From positions 1 to 64,000 of the forward strand of contig CALSRO010000007.1 in NCBI GenBank assembly GCA_943788775.1: 64,000 bases of DNA, read 5' to 3'. This document shows positions 9,526-16,461 of this stretch, one piece after another (the first letter of the stretch is position 1; each line of letters starts with the position of its first letter). The notes beneath the pieces were generated by a model. The model was not told the DNA's origin and made no database searches. It saw nothing but the letters and a program-made list of their open reading frames with translations. A program made the position numbers and the translations under genes. The stretch comes from an uncultured Flavobacteriales bacterium. Lineage in GTDB: Bacteria; Bacteroidota; Bacteroidia; Flavobacteriales_G; Salibacteraceae.

Positions 9526-10869
9526 TTACTTTCTGCGATTTGCCCCTTTGTCGCCTCGTGTTTTTGGCTTTTTGAATTTCGTTTTGATCTCTCGGTGATA
9601 GCGACTTCCTTGATTCACCTTACTGTTTTTAGCGCTTTTTTCATGAAATGCTGGTCCTGATTCGCTGTTCAGCTTGCGATGTGGATTGATGGGCTGTTTT
9701 GTATCATCCAATTCCTCAGGTAATAGGTCTCGTGAGATCTTAACCGATTCTGGGATTGCTGCTTCCGGAATTTCATAGTCCATTAATACCTCGATGGCCA
9801 ATTTATGTTCTAATTCCTTTTCCGTATAAAATAGGAGGGATGTGCCCCCTTGTTCAGCCCTGCCGGTGCGACCTATACGGTGGATGTAATTCTCTGGAAA
9901 TTTCGGGGTATCAATATTGACTACGTGTGAGATGTGCTCAAAATCGATTCCGCGCGCGATCACGTCTGTGGCAATTAAGATTCTATGAGTGCCATCGTCA
10001 AAAGATTCAATCGCTCCAAATCGGGCGTTTTGACTTTTATTCGAGTGAATAATGGCCAGGTCAGATCCAAAGTCTTCATGAAGGCGATCATAAAGCTTGT
10101 CTGCAATGCGTTTGCTCGGAGCGAAGACCAACACCTTAATCATGTCGTGCTCGGTCTCTAAAAGATGAGCTAGTAGGTTGACCTTGGTATGGAAATTTGG
10201 AACAGCGTAGCTCAGCTGGTTGATGTTTTCAAGTGGTGTACCGCTCGGAGCAATCGTCAATTGAACGGGAGCAAAGAAATTCTCTTTGATCAAAGCATCA
10301 ACTTCTTCCGTCATAGTGGCGCTGAACATGATGTTTTGTCGTTTTTCTGGTAACAATTCAAAAATGTTGGTCAACTGAAAAATGAAGCCCAAATCGAGCA
10401 TAACGTCTACTTCATCGATGACCAGTTTCTGAATGTTTTTGAGCATCACAGCTCGTGCTAGAACCAAATCATACAGACGACCCGGTGTGCCGACCAATAT
10501 GTCCATACCTTCCAAAGCGGCTAGTCCTTGTGTGTTGATGTTGGTTCCTCCGTACACACCAAGAATACGAACGGTTTTATATTTGGCAAACGATTCAATT
10601 TGCTCCACAACTTGCTGCACCAATTCGCGTGTGGGAACCACGATCAGAACCGTTGGATGCTTGCTTTTTGAAAACTTAAGGTTTTGGAGTATCGGAAGCA
10701 TGTATGCCAATGTCTTCCCGGTTCCCGTTTGCGAAATTCCAACTACGTTTTTACCAGACATCACCACTGAATATGCCGCTTCTTGGATGGGAGTCGGCTC
10801 GGTGTAACCGAGCTCGTCCAAGGCATTGAGCAACATCTTGGAAGGATTTAGATCACGGAAAGAACTCAT
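9526..10869 (-). CDS. DEAD-box RNA helicase
   Basis: A 447-residue superfamily 2 RNA helicase. Visible motifs: Q motif (YTEPTPIQE), Walker A SQTGTGKT (about residues 46-53), PTREL, GTPGRL, motif II as DEVD rather than DEAD, SAT, ATDVIARGID and the HRIGRTGR arginine motif. The last 60 residues are a basic tail (KFKKPKTRGDKGANRRK) expected to bind RNA. Such proteins act in cold adaptation, ribosome assembly or RNA decay; which one cannot be told here. Transcribed alone, divergent from queA. Confidence 0.9.
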   Translation of the reverse strand: MSSFRDLNPSKMLLNALDELGYTEPTPIQEAAYSVVMSGKNVVGISQTGTGKTLAYMLPILQNLKFSKSKHPTVLIVVPTRELVQQVVEQIESFAKYKTVRILGVYGGTNINTQGLAALEGMDILVGTPGRLYDLVLARAVMLKNIQKLVIDEVDVMLDLGFIFQLTNIFELLPEKRQNIMFSATMTEEVDALIKENFFAPVQLTIAPSGTPLENINQLSYAVPNFHTKVNLLAHLLETEHDMIKVLVFAPSKRIADKLYDRLHEDFGSDLAIIHSNKSQNARFGAIESFDDGTHRILIATDVIARGIDFEHISHVVNIDTPKFPENYIHRIGRTGRAEQGGTSLLFYTEKELEHKLAIEVLMDYEIPEAAIPESVKISRDLLPEELDDTKQPINPHRKLNSESGPAFHEKSAKNSKVNQGSRYHREIKTKFKKPKTRGDKGANRRK

Positions 10870-11006
10870 TGAGATTTTGTCTTTGTAATGAGCGGTGAAG
10901 GTACGAGGAATGTTAACGGCAAAAGTTGGGTAGTTTTTCTCAGAAAATAGGGTGGTTGGTGAATCGTTTCTTTTTTTTGCGATCTGAAAAAAGCAATTTC
11001 ATTTCC

Positions 11007-12260
11007 ATGCATTCGAATTCTGCCAAACCGGAACCTAAGTCGTTGTCCATATCCGATTATACCTACGAATTGCCTCAGAGTCGAATCGCACAGTATCCCC
11101 TAGAGCAGCGTGATACAAGCAAATTGTTGGTGTATAAGGATGGCGATATTCATCATGAAGAGTTTGTTGAATTGCCTGAACTTCTGCAACCGAATGATTG
11201 CCTGGTGTTCAATGATACCAAGGTGGTTCATGCACGTATTCATTTTCAAAGGCAAACCGGTGCGCGCATCGAGGTATTTTGTCTTGAGCCGACAGAACCT
11301 TTTGAAGTTTCAGTGGCTTTCGCAAAAAAGAAGAGCACCGTTTGGAAAGCGATGATCGGCAATGCGAAAAGATGGAGAGAGGGAGAAATTCTTTCAAAGT
11401 CAATTAAAACGGAGTCTGGTGAATATTCAGTGAAAGCTGAGATCATGGATAAAAGTCGTTCGGCCTATGCAGTGCGATTAAGTTGGGATGTTGATCTAAC
11501 ATTTGCACAGGTGCTGGACGATATCGGAATGCTGCCTTTGCCGCCATACTTGAACCGAGATTCAGAGGTAGAGGATGAGGAGCGATACCAAACGGTTTAC
11601 GCTCAGGCAGAGGGCTCTGTGGCTGCTCCAACGGCCGGTTTGCATTTCACAAAACAAGTCTTTGATGACTTGATAAAACGACAGGTTCAGTCGTTGTTTG
11701 TTACGCTTCATGTGGGTGCGGGAACCTTTAAACCTGTTCATTCGGAAACCATGCAAGACCATGAAATGCACCGAGAGCGAATTTTAGTTTCGATTTCTGC
11801 GTTGGAAAAGATGCGTGTTGCCTCCATTGAAAATCGAATCATAGCTGTGGGTACTACCTCTATGCGCACCATTGAGAGTATCTATTGGTTCGGAGTGAAA
11901 TTACTCGCGACAGAAGGGGTGAATGAATTCTTTGTCGGACAATGGGAACCCTATGAGTTAGAGCATAAAACAGTGGAGGTAACTGCAGCTTTGGATGCCG
12001 TAATCAGCTGGTTGAAGGATAAGCAGAAAAGCCACTTGAACGGCTTTACTCAATTGCTGATTGCTCCAGGTTACCAAATTCGTATGGCTGACGCCTTGAT
12101 TACCAATTTTCATCAACCACAAAGCACCTTGCTGCTGCTGGTAGCTGCGCTCATTGGTGATGATTGGAGGAAGGTTTATGATTACGCGCTTCAAAATGAC
12201 TTCCGCTTCTTGAGTTTTGGGGATAGTTCCATTTTGTTTCGGGCTGTGAACAGGCATTAG
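11007..12260 (+). CDS. queA: S-adenosylmethionine:tRNA ribosyltransferase-isomerase
   Basis: A 417-residue QueA, which transfers and isomerises ribose from AdoMet onto preQ1 at tRNA position 34 in queuosine synthesis. Typical segments are YELPQSRIAQYPLEQRDTSK at the N-terminus, NDTKVVHARI, EGSVAAPTAGLHFT, THVGAGTF-like TLHVGAGTF, and the C-terminal LITNFHQPQSTLLLLVAAL. An upstream in-frame extension from 10926 lacks family sequence, so ATG 11007 is chosen. No other queuosine genes are in the window. Confidence 0.92.
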   Translation: MHSNSAKPEPKSLSISDYTYELPQSRIAQYPLEQRDTSKLLVYKDGDIHHEEFVELPELLQPNDCLVFNDTKVVHARIHFQRQTGARIEVFCLEPTEPFEVSVAFAKKKSTVWKAMIGNAKRWREGEILSKSIKTESGEYSVKAEIMDKSRSAYAVRLSWDVDLTFAQVLDDIGMLPLPPYLNRDSEVEDEERYQTVYAQAEGSVAAPTAGLHFTKQVFDDLIKRQVQSLFVTLHVGAGTFKPVHSETMQDHEMHRERILVSISALEKMRVASIENRIIAVGTTSMRTIESIYWFGVKLLATEGVNEFFVGQWEPYELEHKTVEVTAALDAVISWLKDKQKSHLNGFTQLLIAPGYQIRMADALITNFHQPQSTLLLLVAALIGDDWRKVYDYALQNDFRFLSFGDSSILFRAVNRH

Positions 12261-12368
12261 CATACTTGGGCTAATCAGGCGCTGAAGTAATCAATGCGCA
12301 CACCACCCATTAATTTATCCAGATAAAAAACCACGGGATATATTATTTGAAATAAAATAGTTATGCTT

Positions 12369-12399
12369 GTTTCGTTATGCTGGTTTTGCATGACGGAAC
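12369..12399. repeat. Imperfect hairpin downstream of queA
   Basis: GTTTCGTTATGC and GCATGACGGAAC form 12 base pairs, two of them G-T wobbles, around a 7-base loop. No run of T follows, so it is not a classical terminator. It is the first of several foldable elements in the stretch up to 13594. Confidence 0.5.
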
Positions 12400-12429
12400 G
12401 AGAAAATCATGAACCCTCACTAAAGTGGA

Positions 12430-12450
12430 TATATGCGAAATTCGCATATA
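12430..12450. repeat. 10-bp perfect palindrome upstream of the first cassette gene
   Basis: The arms TATATGCGAA and TTCGCATATA are perfectly complementary around a single A. The palindrome ends five bases before the left flanking repeat of the first cassette-like gene. It could be a protein-binding site or the outer end of a mobile unit. Confidence 0.6.
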
Positions 12451-12455
12451 CACTT

Positions 12456-13004
12456 GTTGGCAGTAATGTAAAATGAAACCAAGGACAAAAGTCAAACTGA
12501 AGAGAGCCTGGAACTATTTTGGAGCATTTGTACTGGCTTCAGCTTGCTTCTTTGCTTCATATTTAGCATTCGAAAGTCGAAACACAGACATTGAATCCTT
12601 GGAATTTGTTGAAGGAAATGTTCTATCTGCTGGAGTTGGTAGCAGTTCAACAAATGTGTCTGGAAAGTTTAAATTAACCAAACCAACCTATTTGATAACC
12701 CTGGAGACTTCTGACCAGATTTTTGGAATTTACAGACCTAATGGAGACTATTCAAGTTTGACCAAACAAATAGTATCCGGTCAATTCATACGTGTTTACT
12801 TTAAGCCCCAGTATGATAAGAACAAACCTAATCTACAGACTTACAGGATTGAATCGAACGAAAAAATGATAATGGACAGCAACGATTACCGAGATAGAGA
12901 AGGCATTGCGGGATGGATTGGTTTAGGTGGAGGAATCTTGCTAATTGGACTTTCGTTTTACTACGATAGAAAATACTGGAAAAAATAAAAACACTACTGC
13001 CAAC
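12456..13004. repeat. Cassette-like unit 1, gene enclosed by 14-bp inverted repeat
   Basis: GTTGGCAGTAATGT at 12456-12469 is repeated in inverted form as ACACTACTGCCAAC at 12991-13004, matching at 13 of 14 positions. The left arm ends 3 bases before the ATG at 12473, and the right arm begins 2 bases after the stop at 12988, so the repeat brackets exactly one gene. The only mismatch is at position 11, the same place as in unit 2. Confidence 0.7.
12473..12988 (+). CDS. Membrane protein of unknown function in cassette-like unit 1
   Basis: A 171-residue protein with a basic N-terminus (KPRTKVKLKRAW), a membrane helix at about residues 14-31, an extracytoplasmic domain of about 110 residues, and a second helix at about 147-163 ending in YYDRKYWKK. 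Both ends should be cytoplasmic. No family recognised. It stands between inverted repeats and next to an efflux-gene remnant. It is set apart from queA by about 210 bases containing only hairpins. Confidence 0.6.
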   Translation: MKPRTKVKLKRAWNYFGAFVLASACFFASYLAFESRNTDIESLEFVEGNVLSAGVGSSSTNVSGKFKLTKPTYLITLETSDQIFGIYRPNGDYSSLTKQIVSGQFIRVYFKPQYDKNKPNLQTYRIESNEKMIMDSNDYRDREGIAGWIGLGGGILLIGLSFYYDRKYWKK

Positions 13005-13126
13005 ACAACATATAGCTTATGGCGGGTGAACAGCTGCCAGCAAGGTTTTCGCTCCGTAAGCAGCTTTGGTTTCGAGGGACAGGAAAGTGCTTCTAAATCG
13101 CCACAAGCCATATGCAAACCGTTGTG
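13004..13126. repeat. Long imperfect palindrome between the two cassette genes
   Basis: The arms CACAACATATAGCTTATGGCG (13004-13024) and CGCCACAAGCCATAT...CGTTGTG (13099-13126) pair imperfectly around about 75 bases. The inner part repeats AGCTGCCAGC- and AAGCAGCTT-like words. A long, asymmetric palindrome between small genes is reminiscent of integron attC sites, but the outer bases do not match the RYYYAAC/GTTRRRY consensus, and no integrase is in the window. Confidence 0.5.
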
Positions 13127-13594
13127 CAAAATGTTAAAATGACGACATCACGGAAGTATTTATGGTATTGGACGGGTATTCCAATTCTCATTCTGATAGG
13201 TCTGTTTTTGGACACAGAACTAGACATTAATGTCCACGACACCTATTTCGTTATCAGACTGCTCCACCTGACAGTTTTGGTTTCACTTTTTCTTTTCGTT
13301 TCAGGTGTTGGGTACTTTCTGCTCAGGAAAAAACAGACAAACCGTTTCTTGGACAGTTTCCATCTGTTGACGACAGTTCTTGGAATTCTTACAATCGCGA
13401 TTTCGGCCTTCGCCTATTCACAAATTGACTTCAACTACACGGGCGAATACGAAGAAATAGCCCGAAATGGACAGTTGACCAAATACTGCTTTTTTGGAAT
13501 TCTTGGTGGGGTTTTATCAATCTTGGTTGGTTTCGTTGGCTATTTGCTGAACCTAATCTTGACGTGGACGAAAAATGAAAACACTTTGCACAAC
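13121..13594. repeat. Cassette-like unit 2, gene enclosed by a different 14-bp inverted repeat
   Basis: GTTGTGCAAAATGT at 13121-13134 is mirrored by ACACTTTGCACAAC at 13581-13594, again 13 of 14 with the mismatch at position 11. The outer GTTG and inner ATGT are shared with unit 1. The five bases between differ from unit 1 but stay complementary within the unit. The distance from arm to ATG is 4 bases. Confidence 0.7.
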
Positions 13595-13603
13595 ACCCGC
13601 TAA
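13139..13603 (+). CDS. Four-helix membrane protein in cassette-like unit 2
   Basis: About 154 residues with four hydrophobic segments (IPILILIGLFL, LLHLTVLVSLFLFVSGVGYFLL, LLTTVLGILTIAISAFAYS, FFGILGGVLSILVGFVGYLL). ATG 13139 is preferred over the upstream in-frame ATG 13112. It has the same spacing to the flanking repeat as the unit 1 gene, and the longer form would run back through the repeat. The C-terminus (ENTLHNTR) is encoded by the right arm, so the stop falls just outside it. The HDTYF segment recalls cbb3-like or heme-copper membrane proteins, but this is weak. Function unknown. Confidence 0.55.
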   Translation: MTTSRKYLWYWTGIPILILIGLFLDTELDINVHDTYFVIRLLHLTVLVSLFLFVSGVGYFLLRKKQTNRFLDSFHLLTTVLGILTIAISAFAYSQIDFNYTGEYEEIARNGQLTKYCFFGILGGVLSILVGFVGYLLNLILTWTKNENTLHNTR

Positions 13604-13609
13604 AATCAA

Positions 13610-13879
13610 ATGCTTACGATTTCTACTGAGTTCAAAGCCAAACAACAAGAGTTGCAGAAGTTTCAATTTCAGCTGGATTGGTATGAAGAACGAGGCTTAA
13701 AATCAGCGAGCGAATTGATCCGTTTTGCAGATAGAGCCTACAATGCTGGCGAGATTGATTACATCGAATACATCAGCAGCCTTAAGCAAGCAATTCAAAT
13801 TAAACGAGATCATTTAGAAATAACAAAACAATACAATCAATGCGCTTTGGACTTAAAATACCTGGGCGGTTCATTTTAA
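13610..13879 (+). pseudogene. 3' remnant of a TolC-like domain, CusA/CzcA or CusC type
   Basis: About 89 residues matching only the C-terminal end of TolC-like efflux proteins: a coiled coil, then GLKSASELIRFADRAYNAGEIDYIEYI and KQAIQIKRDHLEITKQYNQ. In Bacteroidota this segment commonly ends a CusA/CzcA permease fused to a TolC domain, with the CzcB adaptor gene directly behind it, as seen here. Several hundred to more than a thousand residues are missing. The homology begins immediately after the right repeat of cassette-like unit 2, which suggests a deletion or insertion ending there. An assembly join is the alternative. Confidence 0.6.
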
Positions 13880-13899
13880 TAATATTAAACCATAAAATC

Positions 13900-15144
13900 A
13901 TGAAATTCATTCCATATTTATTCGCGCTATTGAGCGTCATGGCGTTTCAAAGCTGCTCAAACTCGAGCAATGCACCAGCTACTGAAACAGAGTCGGCAGA
14001 CCATGGTCACGATCACGAAACCGCGACCAATGAAGACGAGGTGCACTTGCTGCAAAAGCAAATGGACGTGATGAACATTCATTTAGGACAGTTCCAGCAT
14101 TTGGACTTATCCAAAACCGTAAAATCAAATGGGAAGTTGCAATTGCCTCCGCAAAACAAAGCCAGCGTAAGCGCTTTGGTTGGCGGGCGTGTGGCTAGCA
14201 TCGATGTATTGGAAGGTGATTCTGTGAAAAAAGGCCAAGTTTTAGCACGCATCGAGCATCCTAGTTTTATTGAAATGCAAGAACAATACATGACGGTCAA
14301 GAGCCAACTCGGTTTCGCAAAACAAGACTTTCAACGTAAAAAAGACTTAAATAGAGATAGCATCAGTTCGCTCAAATCGTTTCAGCAATCGGAGTCAGAA
14401 TACAACGGATTAAAGGCCAAGTTTGGTGGTTTGGAGGCGAAATTGAAGCTGATTGGCGTGGACATAGAATCTCTAGAAAATGGCAATTACACGTCATTGG
14501 TACTAATTCGAACTCCTATCAATGGGTACGTTAGATCTACTAATGTAAACATGGGCATGTCGGTAGCTCCAGATCAAAGTCTGTTCGAAATTGTGGACAA
14601 TGATCACATTCATATTGACATGAATGTTTACGAGAAAGACATGCATAAAATCAAAAAAGGTCAAAAGGTTATATTTTCAATTTCAAACAATCCTGATTCA
14701 GTGTTTGTAGGCAGTGTGTTTGCGCTCGGTCGCGCATTCGAAGAGGAACCTAAAGCCATGGTAGTGCATGCAGAAATCGACAATCATGATGGCAGTTTAC
14801 TTAGTGGTATGTATGTAGATGCACGCATTGTAACTAGCAATGAGAAGGTGAGTGCGTTGCCCAACGATGCCATTGTAAGCGATGGTGGTTTAAACTACAT
14901 TTTTGTACTTAATCCACCATCTAAAAGCGAGCATAGTCATGCCGAAGGCGAGTCGCACGATCAACACAATGACGAGTTTGTTTTCCGAAAAATTGAGGTG
15001 AACACTGGCGCAATGGACATCGGTTTTACGGAAGTGGTTCCAGTATATGACTTGCCCGAACATGTTCAAATCGTTACAAGCGGAGCATTCTATCTATTAG
15101 CTGAAATGAAAAAAGGAGAAGAGGGAAGCGGACATCATCACTAA
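13900..15144 (+). CDS. CusB/CzcB-type RND efflux periplasmic adaptor lipoprotein
   Basis: A 414-residue lipoprotein (signal with cysteine in AFQSCS). His-rich stretches lie near both ends: DHGHDHET after the signal, and SEHSHAEGESHDQHNDE plus the final GHHH. The core has the adaptor order: beta-barrel entry (VSALVGGRVASIDVLEGDSVKKGQVL, biotinyl-lipoyl-like), a coiled coil around residues 125-200, and the second lipoyl half (IRTPINGYVRSTNVNMGMSV). Such adaptors link a heavy-metal RND pump to its outer membrane channel. Its expected permease is missing upstream apart from the remnant. ATG 13900 is chosen because it begins the signal peptide. Confidence 0.8.
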   Translation: MKFIPYLFALLSVMAFQSCSNSSNAPATETESADHGHDHETATNEDEVHLLQKQMDVMNIHLGQFQHLDLSKTVKSNGKLQLPPQNKASVSALVGGRVASIDVLEGDSVKKGQVLARIEHPSFIEMQEQYMTVKSQLGFAKQDFQRKKDLNRDSISSLKSFQQSESEYNGLKAKFGGLEAKLKLIGVDIESLENGNYTSLVLIRTPINGYVRSTNVNMGMSVAPDQSLFEIVDNDHIHIDMNVYEKDMHKIKKGQKVIFSISNNPDSVFVGSVFALGRAFEEEPKAMVVHAEIDNHDGSLLSGMYVDARIVTSNEKVSALPNDAIVSDGGLNYIFVLNPPSKSEHSHAEGESHDQHNDEFVFRKIEVNTGAMDIGFTEVVPVYDLPEHVQIVTSGAFYLLAEMKKGEEGSGHHH

Positions 15145-15147
15145 ATT

Positions 15148-16461
15148 TTATTTCTGGCTTAGAATCTGCCCCGTCAATCGCATCAACTCCAATTCGTTCA
15201 GTTTGATACTGATTTTGGCGTTGCTGATGCGGATTTGCGAACTTACGTAGGCTACTTGTGCTTCGCGGAATTGTGTACTGGAGATTTGGCCACCCTTGTA
15301 TAATTCTTCGCTACGTTGAAGATTGAGCTCCGCAGATTCTAAGTTGCTTTCTTCGAATCGCGCTACCGTAACACTTTGTTTATAGCTTTCATAAGCATTG
15401 CCAAGGTCTGTCAACAATTGAAGCTCTGCACTTTGCTGCTCCAAGGCGCGAATTTCCATAGTGACTTTTTGGTTTTGTCTGTTGATGTTATTCTTAAATC
15501 CGTTAAAAAGCGGGTAGGAGAGGGCAACAGAACCATTCCATCCGGCAGCTGTGTTACTTAAAACGATACCTGCTTCACTTTGACTGTTAGCATAGCTGTA
15601 ACCACCATTAATCGAAAGTTGAGGAAAGGCAGAGGACCAAGCCATTTGGTGGTCTTTTTGTGCTAACGCTTGTTGCAGGGCTTTGTTTTTGAGTGTGCTG
15701 TTATTGGCTTTTGCTTCACTGGCCAATTCATCTAAGGTCCATGGTTTTATTTCAATACTCATTTCTTCAGTAACCACGTCCTTAGTTACTTCTTCGTTGA
15801 TCAATCTGGATAACTGTCGCACTGCATTGCTACGTTGCAGTTGTGCGTTAAGTAGAGCGGAACTATCGGAAGTAATGTCCACTCGTGCAGCAAGCAACTC
15901 GGTTCTCAGTCCAGTTCCCAATTCTTTGGCTATCAACGCTCGATCATAACGCTTTTTGCTCACGCTAACATTTTCTGTGGCTATTCGCTCTTGATCAATA
16001 GCTCGTCCAAGCACATAGTAGGCATTCGCTACTTGCAGTAAAGTGGCCTCCATTGCACTTTGGGACTGCATATCCACCAATTCCTTGTTCAACTTGAGTT
16101 TGTCATACATGCGAATTCCGTTCAAACCCTTGAATAAAACATAACTAGCTGTCAGACCTGCATTTGTATTGGTGCTTTGGGCGTTGTCCACACTTGTTGG
16201 CGGTATGTTACCCGCAAATTCCAATTCAGTATTATTAATATTGATACCTGCGGAGGCGCTCGCTGTTACACTGGGTAAAAGGCCGGCATTTCCCAAAGTG
16301 GCTGAGTTTTCGGCAATCTCCATTTGGCTTTCCAAAATTTGAATATCAAAATTGTTGGCTAGCGCTTTTTTGAATACCTCATCTAGGGTGAGCACGGACT
16401 GACTTATACCTGTATTTGCTAAGGCAAAAAGGCCTACAGCGAAGAATATTCTAATCTTCAT
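15148..16461 (-). CDS. TolC-family outer membrane efflux protein
   Basis: A 437-residue protein with a signal peptide (MKIRIFFAVGLFALANTGISQ) and two repeats of the outer membrane efflux protein domain: NFDIQILESQMEIAENS in the first half and QISSTQFREAQVAYVSSQIRISNAKI near the end. It forms the trimeric exit duct for the RND pump encoded just upstream, whose end it overlaps by 11 bases. It is convergent with the adaptor gene at 13900, only 3 bases away. Confidence 0.88.
   Translation of the reverse strand: MKIRIFFAVGLFALANTGISQSVLTLDEVFKKALANNFDIQILESQMEIAENSATLGNAGLLPSVTASASAGININNTELEFAGNIPPTSVDNAQSTNTNAGLTASYVLFKGLNGIRMYDKLKLNKELVDMQSQSAMEATLLQVANAYYVLGRAIDQERIATENVSVSKKRYDRALIAKELGTGLRTELLAARVDITSDSSALLNAQLQRSNAVRQLSRLINEEVTKDVVTEEMSIEIKPWTLDELASEAKANNSTLKNKALQQALAQKDHQMAWSSAFPQLSINGGYSYANSQSEAGIVLSNTAAGWNGSVALSYPLFNGFKNNINRQNQKVTMEIRALEQQSAELQLLTDLGNAYESYKQSVTVARFEESNLESAELNLQRSEELYKGGQISSTQFREAQVAYVSSQIRISNAKISIKLNELELMRLTGQILSQK

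Noticed and set aside
10433..10807. Plus-strand reading frame inside the DEAD-box gene
   Set aside because: It is antisense to conserved helicase motifs with no start signal or family match.
12391..13607. Classical integron cassette array
   Set aside because: The outer bases do not fit GTTRRRY/RYYYAAC, there is no integrase or attI, and the repeats bracket each gene rather than follow it. I report it as cassette-like only.
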